Assembly (NCBI GenBank): GCA_023416135.1
Contig: JAEZIF010000325.1
Coordinates: 1 to 56,516 of the forward strand
Length of the DNA stretch: 56,516 bases
Direction of reading: 5' to 3'
Origin: Pseudomonadota bacterium
Lineage (GTDB): Bacteria; Pseudomonadota; Alphaproteobacteria; Reyranellales; Reyranellaceae
The position numbers and the translations under genes are program-made. Each line of letters starts with the position of its first letter. Positions within the stretch are counted from its first letter, which is position 1. Positions 19,982 to 30,689 of this stretch are shown piece by piece. The notes under the pieces were generated by a model. That model did not search any database. It was given only the letters and a program-made list of their open reading frames with translations, and was not told the DNA's origin.

Positions 19982-21103
19982 ATGCGACCACGCCCGTCCT
20001 TTGCCGGTGCCGCCATCGAAGTGAGCGATCTCGGCCGTTCGGTCGCCTTCCATCGCCTGTGGCTTCCGATGCTGGGTTTCCATCGCGTCTGGGCGGGCAA
20101 CGACCGCGTGATGTGGTCGCGTGGCTACGACCACTTCGTCATGCGCCAGGCCAAGGAAGGCATCTCCTACGGCCCGGGCGCGCTGTGGCTTGCCGTCTCG
20201 GCCGAGAGCCGCGCCCAGGTCGACCAGGTGTTCGCCGAGCTGCGCGACGCCGGCGCAGAGATCCTGCAGCCGCCCAAGGAGCTCGACTACTTCGCGCCTG
20301 GCTACTACTCGGTGGCCTTCCGCGATCCCGACGGCGTGCCGATCGAAGTGGCGCATCGCTGGGACGAGCTGCCCGAGGTGGCCGACGCCGAGCAGGTCCA
20401 GGTGCCGGGTCACGGCGTCACCCTGGGCGGCTATTTCTTCAAGCCTCAGGCCGGCGCGCCGCCCTATCCGGCGGTGATCCTGCTGCACGGTTTCGCGGGC
20501 CACGCGCACAACATGGTCGGGCTGGCGCGGACCTGCACGGCCAACGGCTATGCCGCCCTTGCCCTGTCACTGCGCGGCTGGCTGGGCTCCGAAGGCGAGA
20601 GCGATCAGGGCCTGCGTCAGCCGCTCGACGTGCTGGCGGCCATCGACTGGCTCGCCAAGCGGCCGCTGGTCGACAAGGACCGAATCGCCGTTGTCGGCGC
20701 CTCGATGGGCGGCCAGGTGGCGCTGCTGGCGGCCGCCCACAAGCCGCCGATCCGCGCCGTCGCCTCGTTCTACGGCCCCATGGACCTGGCGCGCTGGCGC
20801 GACGCCAATCCGTTCATTCGCGACTACCTCGACGACCTCTGCGGCCCGGAGGGCCTGCCGGTACGCTCGCCGATCCTGCGGGTGGCGCAGATCGACGCAC
20901 CGGTGCTGCTGGTCCACGGTGACCGCGACGAGAACGTCCCGATCGACCAGCTGGAAACCATGGCCGAAGCGCTGAAAAGCCACGGCAAGGAAGTCGAGAC
21001 GCTCGTCGTGCCAGGCGGTACTCACTTCTTCACGGAGCAGCAGAACGCGCTCACGCGGCGTAAGCTGTTCGAGTTCCTGCGCCGCCATCTCAATCGGAGC
21101 TGA
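19982..21103 (+). CDS. fusion of a glyoxalase/VOC domain to an alpha/beta hydrolase
   Basis: 373 residues in two domains. Residues 1-125 are a VOC (glyoxalase/bleomycin resistance) module beginning FAGAAIEVSDLGRSVAFHRLWLPMLGF and ending in the strand YYSVAFRDPDGVPIEVAHR. Residues about 140-373 are a dienelactone hydrolase/peptidase S9-like hydrolase with oxyanion block LLHGFAGHAHN, nucleophile elbow GASMGG, acid in VHGDRDENVP and catalytic His in GGTHFF. The ATG at 19982 was chosen over a TTG at 19952. The two domains are separated by only a short linker, so a joined activity on one substrate is likely, but it is unknown. Confidence 0.85.
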   Translation: MRPRPSFAGAAIEVSDLGRSVAFHRLWLPMLGFHRVWAGNDRVMWSRGYDHFVMRQAKEGISYGPGALWLAVSAESRAQVDQVFAELRDAGAEILQPPKELDYFAPGYYSVAFRDPDGVPIEVAHRWDELPEVADAEQVQVPGHGVTLGGYFFKPQAGAPPYPAVILLHGFAGHAHNMVGLARTCTANGYAALALSLRGWLGSEGESDQGLRQPLDVLAAIDWLAKRPLVDKDRIAVVGASMGGQVALLAAAHKPPIRAVASFYGPMDLARWRDANPFIRDYLDDLCGPEGLPVRSPILRVAQIDAPVLLVHGDRDENVPIDQLETMAEALKSHGKEVETLVVPGGTHFFTEQQNALTRRKLFEFLRRHLNRS

Positions 21104-21109
21104 TCTTTC

Positions 21110-21781
21110 ATGCGCGTGTCAGAAGCCATCAACTCCCGCCGCTCGATGCGTGTGTTCAAGCCCGATCCCGTGCCGCAGGCCGATATCGAGTGGATCATCT
21201 CGACGGCGAGTCGCGCGGCGTCGAACGGCAACCTCCAGCCGTGGAAACTCTATGTCGCCACGGGCAAGGCGCGGCAGCGGCTGTCGGCGGCGATCCTCAA
21301 GGCGATGGACGACGGCGACAACGGCCCGGGTGCTGAATACAACGTGTACCCGAAGGAGTTCACGCCGGTATACGACGCACGCCGCAAGCTCGTCGGCAAG
21401 CAGCTCTACACCCTGCTCGGCGTGCCGCGCGGCGACGCCGCCGGCATGCTGAAACAGTTCCGCAAGAACTACGACTTCTTCGATGCGCCGGTCGGCATGA
21501 TCCTGTGCGTCGAGCGGCGCATGGGCAACGGTCAGTGGATCGACTGCGGCATCTTCCTCGACCAGCTCATGCTGCTGGCGCGCGAGAAGGGCCTGCATAC
21601 CTGCCCGCAGGCGGCTTTCAGCCGCTACCAGCACGTCGTGCGCCGCGAGCTGAAGATTGCCGAGGAGGAGGTCGTGATCTGCGGCCTGGCGCTGGGCTAT
21701 GCCGATCCCGATGAGGTTCCCAACAACCTGATCACGGAGCGCGCGCCGCTCGGGGATTTCACGACCTGGTTCCACGAGTAG
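21110..21781 (+). CDS. nitroreductase family FMN oxidoreductase
   Basis: 223 residues. The FMN-binding N-terminus INSRRSMRVFKPDPVP, the ASNGNLQPWKLYVATG block and the C-terminal CGLALGYADPDEVPNN place it in the NAD(P)H-dependent nitroreductase family that acts as a homodimer on nitroaromatics, quinones or flavins. It starts 6 bp after the upstream fusion gene. No gene-specific substrate can be read from the sequence. Confidence 0.9.
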   Translation: MRVSEAINSRRSMRVFKPDPVPQADIEWIISTASRAASNGNLQPWKLYVATGKARQRLSAAILKAMDDGDNGPGAEYNVYPKEFTPVYDARRKLVGKQLYTLLGVPRGDAAGMLKQFRKNYDFFDAPVGMILCVERRMGNGQWIDCGIFLDQLMLLAREKGLHTCPQAAFSRYQHVVRRELKIAEEEVVICGLALGYADPDEVPNNLITERAPLGDFTTWFHE

Positions 21782-21818
21782 ATCCGGACACCAAAGTCGA
21801 ATTGCCGAGGCCGGCGCG

Positions 21819-21836
21819 AGCGGGCTAAAACCCGCT
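21819..21836 (+). terminator. hairpin between nitroreductase and acetyl-CoA synthetase genes
   Basis: AGCGGG and CCCGCT form a 6-bp GC stem around the loop CTAAAA, 38 bp after the nitroreductase stop. No U-run follows, so it is a weak terminator candidate or a processing hairpin upstream of the acs ribosome-binding site. Confidence 0.3.
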
Positions 21837-21867
21837 GAATTCGCGGCAAAAGCCGATGGGAGGGACG

Positions 21868-23801
<1,934 letters not shown>

Positions 23802-23805
<4 letters not shown>

Positions 23806-25142
23806 AACAGACCATCCTGCAACTCGCGGCGGACCTCGCCGCCGGCCGCACGACCTCGCGCAAGCTCACCGAGCAGGCGCTCACCCGCATCGCCGACCCC
23901 AAGGGTGAAGGTGGCCGCGCCTTCATAAGAGTCTGGCGCGACCAGGCGTTGGCCGCAGCCGATGCCAGCGACGGGCAGCGCAAGGTGGGCCTGGTGCCCT
24001 CGCCGCTGGCCGGCATTCCGGTCTCGATCAAGAACCTGTGCGACGTCGCGGGCGAGACCACACTCGCCGGCTCCAAGGCGCTCGACGATGCGCCGCCGGC
24101 CAAAGTCGATGCCCCCGTCGTGGCCCGCCTGCGCGCAGCCGGCGCGGTGATCGTGGGCAGCACCAACATGAGCGAGTTCGCCTTCTCGGGCGTGGGCTTC
24201 AACCCGCATTACGGCACGCCGGGCAATCCGGCCGACCGCAGGCGCGTGCCGGGCGGCTCCTCGTCGGGTGCGGCAGTGTCGGTGGCCGATGGCATGGCCG
24301 TGGCGGCGCTGGGCACCGATACCGGCGGCTCGGTGCGCATTCCTGCTGCCGTCTGCGGCATCACGGGCTTCAAGCCGACGGCGCGGCGCGTGCCGATCGA
24401 CGGCGTCGTGCCGCTTTCGACCTCGCTCGATTCCATCGGCCCGCTGGCCAATTCGGTGGAATGCTGCGCCATCGTCGATGCGGTGTTCGCGGGCGAGCCG
24501 ATCTCGGTGCCCGCGCCGGCGCCGCTCGCCGGGCTGCGCTTCGCCGTCCCCATGCACTTCGTGATGGACGATCTCGATCCCGTCGTCGCAACGGCCTTCG
24601 AGCGGGCGCTGAGGACGCTGTCAGGCGTCGGCGTGAAGGTCGAGAAGATCGATCTGCCCGAGCTGACCGAGCTCAACACCGTCAACGCCCGCGGCACCTT
24701 CGCCGCCGCCGAGGCCTATGCCTGGCACCGCGCGCTGATCGAGCGGAGGGGTGGGGCCTACGACCAGCTCGTCTACCCGCGCATCATGCGCGGCAAGGAC
24801 ATGGGCGCCGCCGACTATGTCGACCTGCTGGCGGCACGCGCCGACCTGCAGAAGCGGATCTCGGCGATCACCTCGAACTACGATGCCGTCGTCATGCCGA
24901 CCTGCGCCATCGTCGCCCCGACCCTCGAGGAGGTCTCGACGCCCGACGGCTTCACCAAGAAGAACCTGCTGCTGTTGCGCAACACCACCGTCGGCAACTT
25001 CCTCGACCGCTGCGGCATCAGCCTGCCCTGTCACGCCCCGGGCGAGCTGCCGGTCGGCTTCATGCTGATGGGCGAGGCCATGACCGACAAGCGCATCCTG
25101 GCGATGGCGCGCAGCGTGGCGCCGGTGGTTCGCGCACACTGA
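23802..25142 (+). CDS. amidase signature-family hydrolase
   Basis: 446 residues. The Ser-cisSer-Lys triad is visible: Lys in PVSIKNLCDV, cis-Ser in GGSSSGAAVSV and the nucleophile in TDTGGSVRIPAA. The family hydrolyses amides and carbamates (allophanate, aryl acyl amides) and includes GatA, but no gatB or gatC is near. The GTG start overlaps the acs stop (GTGA), implying co-translation; an amidase that frees a carboxylate for activation would fit, but that is inference. Confidence 0.9.
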
Positions 25143-25150
25143 TCTCATCC

Positions 25151-25198
25151 TCATGTTCCTCTTCCCCTTGGGTTCCCCCTGGGGGGAGAGGAGCATGA
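25151..25198. terminator. bidirectional terminator-like hairpin between convergent genes
   Basis: TCATG..TCCTCT..CCCC pairs with GGGG-AGAGGA-G-CATGA around a G/C-rich core that can itself fold. It fills most of the 78-bp gap between the convergent amidase and flavin reductase genes, where a shared terminator is expected. Confidence 0.6.
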
Positions 25199-25220
25199 AT
25201 GATAGGCCGAAAGATCAGCC

Positions 25221-25856
25221 CTACTGATACTTCGGATCGTCCGGCCTTCTCATCCGCCAGACGTTGTCCGTCGTGGTGTATTCGCTGTAGCCGAGCCGCG
25301 CCACCGGCCTGAAGGCCAGCGTGTCGATGCGGCCGTCCTTGATGATGCTGTCGTCGATATGCACGCCCACCACCTGGCCGAACACCACCGAGCCGCGCTC
25401 GGTCTCGTGGCCCTTCTCGACCGGCAACTCGATGGTGCGCCAGTACTTGCACTCGAGCGCCACTGGCGATTCCCTTACACGCGGCGGCTTCACCAGGGTG
25501 CAGGGCTCCGCAGTGAGACCGGCGAGCTTCAACTCATCGACGCCGAACTCGACCATGGTGGTCGTGACGTTCATCTGCTCCTTCAGGCTCTCACTCACCA
25601 TGTTGACGACGAATTCGCCGGTCGATTCGGCGTTCATGCGGCTGTGCTTGGTCGGCGTGCTGCCGTAGGTGCCGGTGATGGCGAAATAGACCACTGGCGG
25701 GAACTCGCCGACGGCATTGTAGAAGCTGTAGGGGGCGAGGTTCACGCGGCCCTGGCGATCCACGGTCGAGATCCAGCCGATCGGCCGCGGCACGATCAGC
25801 GACTTCAGCGGATCCTGCGGCAATCCATGATCGCGCTTGGCGGCATCGTAGAACAT
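25221..25856 (-). CDS. flavin reductase-like domain protein
   Basis: 211 residues. The FMN-binding split-barrel motif LIVPRPIGWISTVDRQGRVNLAPYSFYN, followed by TGEFVVNMV, is typical of the flavin reductase-like/DIM6 family that supplies reduced FMN or binds it. The frame extends upstream into the neighbouring gene, but the ATG at 25856 has GAGGAAACG before it and fits family length. It starts 11 bp after the HD-domain gene stop, so the two may be cotranscribed. Confidence 0.88.
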   Translation of the reverse strand: MFYDAAKRDHGLPQDPLKSLIVPRPIGWISTVDRQGRVNLAPYSFYNAVGEFPPVVYFAITGTYGSTPTKHSRMNAESTGEFVVNMVSESLKEQMNVTTTMVEFGVDELKLAGLTAEPCTLVKPPRVRESPVALECKYWRTIELPVEKGHETERGSVVFGQVVGVHIDDSIIKDGRIDTLAFRPVARLGYSEYTTTDNVWRMRRPDDPKYQ

Positions 25857-25867
25857 CGTTTCCTCAT

Positions 25868-26410
25868 CTAGCCGAAGTGCCGGCTCGCCTTTTCGTAGGC
25901 CTCGTCGAAGGCCGCTTCCAGCCGTGGATTGAGGCCGCGGCAGGAGCGCACGACGTCGTAGGCCCACACGACATAATCGCGCAGCCGCGCCTCTGTCCAT
26001 CCCACCGGCGGGCTGGCCATCAGACCGCGCAGGTTGGAGGTCTTGTCGGCGACCTTCAGCAGCTTGGCGCGCTCCGACTTGCCGGGCGTCTTCTCGATCT
26101 GCAGGCGCTTGCGCTCTTCCTTGGGCAGCGACTTGTCGTCGGTCACCTCGGCCACCAATGCCGCCACCTCCGGGCCGAAGCGCTCCAGGAGATCATCGTA
26201 GGTGGAGTCCGTGTCCTCCAGCGTGTCGTGCAGCAGGCCGCCCATCAGCAGCACGACGTCGCTGCCGTCGGTCGCCTCGGCCAGAAGCGCCGCCACCTCG
26301 GTCAGGTGGTTGATGTAGGGCTCGGCGCGCTCACCCTTGCGCCGCTGCGCGATATGCTGGCGGGCGGCATAGTCGGCGGCGCGCGCCAAGCGAACCAGAT
26401 CGGTGCTCAT
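25868..26410 (-). CDS. small HD-domain protein, Mesh1-like (p)ppGpp hydrolase
   Basis: 180 residues, only the HD domain of RelA/SpoT without synthetase or TGS domains. The conserved ligands are visible: YINHLTEVA (His), LLHDTLEDTD (HD and ED pairs) and KVADKTSNLRGL, matching the active-site blocks of Mesh1 and SpoT hydrolases. Small alarmone hydrolases of this type remove the 3-prime pyrophosphate of ppGpp and, in some members, dephosphorylate NADPH. The ATG at 26410 follows AGAGGAGTTG. It is divergent from the SCO1 gene. Confidence 0.85.
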   Translation of the reverse strand: MSTDLVRLARAADYAARQHIAQRRKGERAEPYINHLTEVAALLAEATDGSDVVLLMGGLLHDTLEDTDSTYDDLLERFGPEVAALVAEVTDDKSLPKEERKRLQIEKTPGKSERAKLLKVADKTSNLRGLMASPPVGWTEARLRDYVVWAYDVVRSCRGLNPRLEAAFDEAYEKASRHFG

Positions 26411-26475
26411 CAACTCCTCTTGTGCGACCAGCCGTCCGGCTTGTCGAGCCGCCCAACCCGGCCCATCTTTGGCCC

Positions 26476-27054
26476 ATGTCACGTACGATGAAGGCGCTGC
26501 TGGGCGTCTGGATCGCCTGCCTGGCCGCCGCCGCCGTGTGGATCGGCTGGGATGCCTATCAAGGCGGCAAGCCCGCCATCGGCGGGACCTTCGCGCTCAC
26601 CGACCAGAATGACCGCGTCGTCACCAGCGACAGCCTGAAGGGCAAGCCGACGCTGATCTATTTCGGCTTCACCTATTGTCCCGATGTCTGCCCGACCTCG
26701 CTGCTGCTGATGGAGAACGCCATCGAGAAGCTGGGGCCGGATGCTGCCAAGAAGGTGAACCTGGTCTTCATCACCGTCGATCCGGAACGCGACACGCCCA
26801 AACTGCTGAAGGGCTATGTGGAGAATTTCGGACCGACCTTCATCGGATTGACGGGCACGCCGCAGCAGATCGCCGATGTTGCGCGCGCCTACCGCGTCTA
26901 CTTCCAGAAGGTGCCCGGCAAGGATGGCGGACCGTACCTGATGGACCATTCCTCGATCGTCTACTTGCTCGATCGCAACGGCCGCTTCGTCACGCACTTC
27001 ACGCACGAAGCCAAGGCCGAGCAGATCGCAGCGGCCGTGCAGCGGCTGCTCTAA
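26476..27054 (+). CDS. SCO1/SenC family copper chaperone-like protein
   Basis: 192 residues with an N-terminal membrane anchor (KALLGVWIACLAAAAVWIGW) and a thioredoxin fold outside the membrane. The copper ligands are the CPDVC motif and the His in MDHSSIVYLL; the TVDPERDTPK block is typical. SCO1 proteins deliver copper to the CuA site of cytochrome c oxidase or act in thiol redox control. The ATG at 26476 was chosen; an ATG at 26488 is also possible. No cytochrome oxidase gene is in the window. Confidence 0.92.
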   Translation: MSRTMKALLGVWIACLAAAAVWIGWDAYQGGKPAIGGTFALTDQNDRVVTSDSLKGKPTLIYFGFTYCPDVCPTSLLLMENAIEKLGPDAAKKVNLVFITVDPERDTPKLLKGYVENFGPTFIGLTGTPQQIADVARAYRVYFQKVPGKDGGPYLMDHSSIVYLLDRNGRFVTHFTHEAKAEQIAAAVQRLL

Positions 27055-27225
27055 TCGCCCTGGCAGGACGCCTCCCTCCCGAACTTCCGGTCGCAAACGG
27101 CTCACCGCCCGTGTAGATTGTCGACCGGGGCAGGGGTGTTTTGGGTCACCAAAAAGGTGCGGCAGGAGGGCGTGGCCCTGCCCATATTTCAAGCGTAGAA
27201 CCCGCGCAGCACGTCCCCTCGCGTA

Positions 27226-27240
27226 CTTGAAATAATCAAG
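27226..27240 (+). promoter_or_regulatory. inverted repeat upstream of the PHA depolymerase gene
   Basis: CTTGA-AATAA-TCAAG is a perfect 5-bp inverted repeat in a locally AT-rich patch 10 bp before the GTG start. It may be an operator or part of the leader; the rest of the 196-bp upstream gap shows no gene. Confidence 0.3.
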
Positions 27241-27250
27241 GAAACCCAAA

Positions 27251-28486
27251 GTGTTAGCGTCTTCTCTGCTGTATCAGGCGTATGAGTTCCAGCGTCACCT
27301 CGCCAGGCCGGTCCGCCTGTGGGCGAACACGCTCGAGCAGGTTTACTCGAGCCCGTACAATCCGCTGACCGACACCTGGTTCGGCAAATCCGTCGCTGCC
27401 GGCGCCGAGATCATGGCGCGGCTGACTCAGCATTACGGCAAGCCCTCCTTCGGCCTGAAGACGACTGAGATCGACAACGAGATCGTGGCCGTCAACGAGG
27501 AGATCCTCCTCCGCAAGCCGTTCTGCCAGCTTCTGCATTTCCACCGCGACACCACTCGGCGAGATCCCAAGGTCCTGGTGGTGGCGCCGATGAGCGGCCA
27601 CTTCGCCACCCTGCTGCGCGGCACCGTCGAGGCGCTGCTGCCCGAGCACGACGTGCACATCACCGACTGGACCGATGCGCGCGAGGTGCCGCTCGACCAG
27701 GGAAACTTCGATCTCGACGACTACGTCGACTACATCATTGAGTTCTGCCGCTATCTCGGGCCGGAGGTCCATGTCATCGCGGTCTGCCAGCCGTCGGTGC
27801 CGGTGATGGCGGCGGCCTCGCTGATGTCGGCCGCCAAGGATCCGCGCCAGCCAAAGTCGATCACCCTGATGGGCGGCCCGATCGACACGCGCGTCAGCCC
27901 CACCACGCCCAACGATCTGGCGATGCGCAATTCGATGATGTGGTTTCGCGACAATGTCATCACGACGGTGCCTTTCAACTATCCGGGCGCGATGCGCCGG
28001 GTTTATCCGGGCTTCCTGCAACTCACCTCGTTCATCAGCATGAACCTCGACCGTCATATCAACGCGCACGTGCGCCAGTTCGAGCACTTGGTCAAAGGCG
28101 ACGACGATTCGGCCGACGCCCATCGCACCTTCTACGACGAGTATCTCGCGGTGATGGACCTCACCGCCGAATTCTACCTGCAGACCATCGAGGTCGTGTT
28201 CAAGGAGCACCTGCTGCCGCGCGGCGACTGGGTGAGTCGCGGCCGCAGGATCGATCCTTCGGCCATCGAGACTGCGTTGATGACGGTCGAGGGCGAGCTC
28301 GACGACATCTCCGGCGTCGGCCAGACCAAGGCGGCGCACGCGCTCACTCCCAACATTCCGGGCGCACGCCACGTGCACTGGGAGCAGCCGCGCGTCGGCC
28401 ACTACGGCATCTTCAACGGCCGCAAGTGGCGCGAGCAGATCATGCCGCGCGTGCGCGACTTCATTCGCGACAACGACAGCCGCTGA
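27251..28486 (+). CDS. phaZ: intracellular polyhydroxyalkanoate depolymerase
   Basis: 411 residues of the PhaZ type I intracellular depolymerase family, which mobilises stored polyhydroxybutyrate. The N-terminus MLASSLLYQAYEFQRH and the VLVVAPMSGHFATLLRGTVE and DVHITDWTDAR blocks are typical. The nucleophile is a cysteine in AVCQPSVP near residue 178, as in other intracellular PhaZ enzymes; His candidates are in the C-terminal VGHYGIFNGRKW. The start is GTG at 27251 after CAAGGAAACC. No phaC or phasin gene is in the window. Confidence 0.95.
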   Translation: MLASSLLYQAYEFQRHLARPVRLWANTLEQVYSSPYNPLTDTWFGKSVAAGAEIMARLTQHYGKPSFGLKTTEIDNEIVAVNEEILLRKPFCQLLHFHRDTTRRDPKVLVVAPMSGHFATLLRGTVEALLPEHDVHITDWTDAREVPLDQGNFDLDDYVDYIIEFCRYLGPEVHVIAVCQPSVPVMAAASLMSAAKDPRQPKSITLMGGPIDTRVSPTTPNDLAMRNSMMWFRDNVITTVPFNYPGAMRRVYPGFLQLTSFISMNLDRHINAHVRQFEHLVKGDDDSADAHRTFYDEYLAVMDLTAEFYLQTIEVVFKEHLLPRGDWVSRGRRIDPSAIETALMTVEGELDDISGVGQTKAAHALTPNIPGARHVHWEQPRVGHYGIFNGRKWREQIMPRVRDFIRDNDSR

Positions 28487-28533
28487 CGCGTCCTGGGGGC
28501 AACCGCATCGCCGGGCGAAGCGTTGTCCTCCTC

Positions 28534-29334
28534 ATGGACCTCGAAGCCCAATGGACCGGCGCGGCCAACACGGCCGTCGCCCTGGTAACCACCTATGGCC
28601 TGCGCATCGTCGGCGCGATCATCATCCTGCTCGCCGGCTGGATGGCGTCGCGCATCGTCTATTCGGCGGTCGTCCGGCTGTGCCAGCAGTCGTCGCGCAT
28701 CGATCGCACGGTCGCGCTCTTCCTCGGCAATGGCGCGCGCTACATGGCGCTGGTCTTCACCTTCGTCGCCGTGCTCACCACCTTCGGCATCGCCACCACG
28801 AGCTTCGTGGCCGTGCTGGGCGCGCTCGGCATCGCCGTCGGACTCGCATTGCAGGGCACGCTCAGCAACCTTGCCGCCGGAATCATGCTGGTGCTGTTCC
28901 GGCCGTTCCATATCGGCGATCGCATCGAGACCGCCAACGTCGGCGGCTCGGTGTGCGAGATCAACCTGTTCTTCACCGAGATCGACGGCGACGACAATGC
29001 GCGCATCATCATTCCCAACGGCAAACTATGGGGCGAGATCGTGCGCGTGCCGACGCGCAACGACACGACGCGCATCGACCTGCGCTTCCAGCGGCCGGCC
29101 AACGACGATATCGGCGCCGCGATCGGCCGCCTGAAAGAGCTGATCCAGCGCGACAGGCGCGTCCTGCGGGTTGCGGACGTCGGCGTGGAAAGCGTCGGCG
29201 ACGGCAACTACACATTGGCGGCCCACCTCTGGGTGTCGCGTCCCGACGCGACGGCCTTGCGCTTCGACCTCAACCGCACCGTCAAGGAAGAGTTCGAGCG
29301 CCGGCCGCTGGCGGCAGTGGAGCGCCGCGCCTGA
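28534..29334 (+). CDS. MscS-type mechanosensitive ion channel
   Basis: 266 residues, close to E. coli MscS. Three N-terminal membrane helices are present; the third, pore-lining one is VAVLGALGIAVGLALQGTLSNLAAGI, rich in Gly and Ala as in MscS, followed by the beta domain LFRPFHIGDRIE and a cytoplasmic vestibule. It opens on membrane tension to release solutes. The frame is open upstream through the PHA depolymerase gene; the ATG at 28534 (MDLEAQWTG) was chosen by family length. Confidence 0.92.
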   Translation: MDLEAQWTGAANTAVALVTTYGLRIVGAIIILLAGWMASRIVYSAVVRLCQQSSRIDRTVALFLGNGARYMALVFTFVAVLTTFGIATTSFVAVLGALGIAVGLALQGTLSNLAAGIMLVLFRPFHIGDRIETANVGGSVCEINLFFTEIDGDDNARIIIPNGKLWGEIVRVPTRNDTTRIDLRFQRPANDDIGAAIGRLKELIQRDRRVLRVADVGVESVGDGNYTLAAHLWVSRPDATALRFDLNRTVKEEFERRPLAAVERRA

Positions 29335-29353
29335 TGGCAGTAGCATCGGCGCC

Positions 29354-30223
29354 ATGGACGCCGCCGTTGCGCTGCCCGTCGACATCTCAGAGTGGAAGCC
29401 CGCCCCGTTCGAACTGGGTGGCGAGACAGTATTCGCGATCGGCGACGTGCATGGTTGCGCTTCCGAGCTGCGCGCGCTGCTCGATACCATCGCCCGTCTG
29501 GCCGGCGAGGCCGGCGGCAGGCGCCGCCTCGTCTATCTCGGCGACATGATCAATCGCGGGCCGGACAGCGTCGGCGTGCTCGAGCAATGGGCGGCCAGCG
29601 AGGAAACCCACGGCGGCGTTGGCCATGTCGACCGACTGATGGGCAACCACGAGATCATGATGCTCCTCACCGTCATCGGCGGGCCGCACGCCCACAAAGC
29701 CGAGACGATGTGGCTCTCCAGGCGCATGGGCGGCGACAAATTCCTGCGGCAGATGCGCTCTTCTGCCGGCCAGCCCGAAGCCCGGGCCGACCACGCGCTG
29801 CTGAAGGCGGCGCTGGGCGAGGCTGTGGTCCATCGCCTGTGGGACATGCGCAGCCACGTACGGCTCGGCAACACGCTGTTCGTCCATGGCGGGCTCGATC
29901 CGCACGCCGACCCCGACGAGTTCCTGACCCGGCCCTGGACCATCTTCACCGAGGCGCGCTGGGCCTGGATCAGGCACGGCTTCCTCGACTGGAAGATGGG
30001 CTTCAAGGGCACCCTGGTGGTGCACGGCCACACGCCGCCCGACAAGCACCGCGCCATCAGCGGCCTGGAAGACCCGCACCTGTTCGAAGGCGATCGGCTG
30101 GGCCTCGACGGCGGCAGCGCTCGCACCGGCATCGTAACCGCTGCCGAAATCCGCGACGGCCGCTATCGCATCCTCAAGGCCGGTGCGCCCTTCGCCAACC
30201 CGATCTCCTCCGGTGAGGGCTAG
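29354..30223 (+). CDS. metallophosphoesterase (serine/threonine-type phosphatase)
   Basis: 289 residues with the full calcineurin-like metal set: GDVHGC, GDMINRGPDS, GNHE, VHGGLD and HGHTPP. This pattern matches bacterial PPP-family phosphatases and ApaH-like enzymes; which substrate is used cannot be told. The ATG at 29354 lies 19 bp after the MscS stop and gives a natural N-terminus just before FAIGDVHG. Confidence 0.9.
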   Translation: MDAAVALPVDISEWKPAPFELGGETVFAIGDVHGCASELRALLDTIARLAGEAGGRRRLVYLGDMINRGPDSVGVLEQWAASEETHGGVGHVDRLMGNHEIMMLLTVIGGPHAHKAETMWLSRRMGGDKFLRQMRSSAGQPEARADHALLKAALGEAVVHRLWDMRSHVRLGNTLFVHGGLDPHADPDEFLTRPWTIFTEARWAWIRHGFLDWKMGFKGTLVVHGHTPPDKHRAISGLEDPHLFEGDRLGLDGGSARTGIVTAAEIRDGRYRILKAGAPFANPISSGEG

Positions 30224-30246
30224 CCGGCGAATATTGCCGTCGTCGC

Positions 30247-30274
30247 TGTCGGAACCGGCCCGCTTCGTTCGTCC
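30247..30274 (+). promoter_or_regulatory. candidate ECF42 promoter upstream of the DGPF gene
   Basis: TGTCGG (30247-30252), a 13-base spacer, then CGTTCGTCC (30266-30274), 22 bp before the DGPF start codon. The identical boxes with identical spacing recur before the VOC gene. ECF42 sigma factors studied in Streptomyces are reported to use a TGTCGA-like -35 box; the match of the -35 half supports autoregulation of this unit (inference). Confidence 0.6.
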
Positions 30275-30296
30275 TAGGCAAAATCGAGGGTTATCG

Positions 30297-30689
30297 ATGC
30301 TCTACGCCATCCTTTGCTACAACTCCGAGGCCGCTATCGGCGCCTGGTCCAAGGAGTATCACGACGAGACCATGGCCCGGCTGCATGCGGTCAACGACAA
30401 GCTCGTCCGGCAGGGCCGGCTGGGACCCGTGGCTCGGCTGCTGCCGACCACCGCCGCCACCACCCTGCGCAAGAGTCGCGGCGAGAACCTCGTGATCGAC
30501 GGTCCCTTTGCCGAGACCAAGGAGCAACTCCTCGGCTTTTACATCGTCGACTGCGCCTCGCTCGATGAGGCGATCGAGACAGCCAAGGAGCTGGCCGTCG
30601 CCAATCCGGGTACCGGCAGCTACGAGATCCGGCCCGTCGCCGAACTGCACGATTACAGGCTCCCCGTCGAACGGAAGCCCGCGGCGTGA
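30297..30689 (+). CDS. DGPF/YCII-domain protein associated with an ECF42 sigma factor
   Basis: 130 residues with the YCII fold starting MLYAILCYNSEA. The DGPF motif is intact in VIDGPFAETKEQLLGFYIVD, which names this family and is the hallmark of the partner proteins of ECF42 sigma factors. The conserved His and Asp of YCII proteins are thought to form a catalytic pocket, but no reaction is established. Its stop overlaps the GTG of the sigma factor gene (GTGA). A strong promoter candidate lies 22-50 bp upstream. Confidence 0.9.
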   Translation: MLYAILCYNSEAAIGAWSKEYHDETMARLHAVNDKLVRQGRLGPVARLLPTTAATTLRKSRGENLVIDGPFAETKEQLLGFYIVDCASLDEAIETAKELAVANPGTGSYEIRPVAELHDYRLPVERKPAA

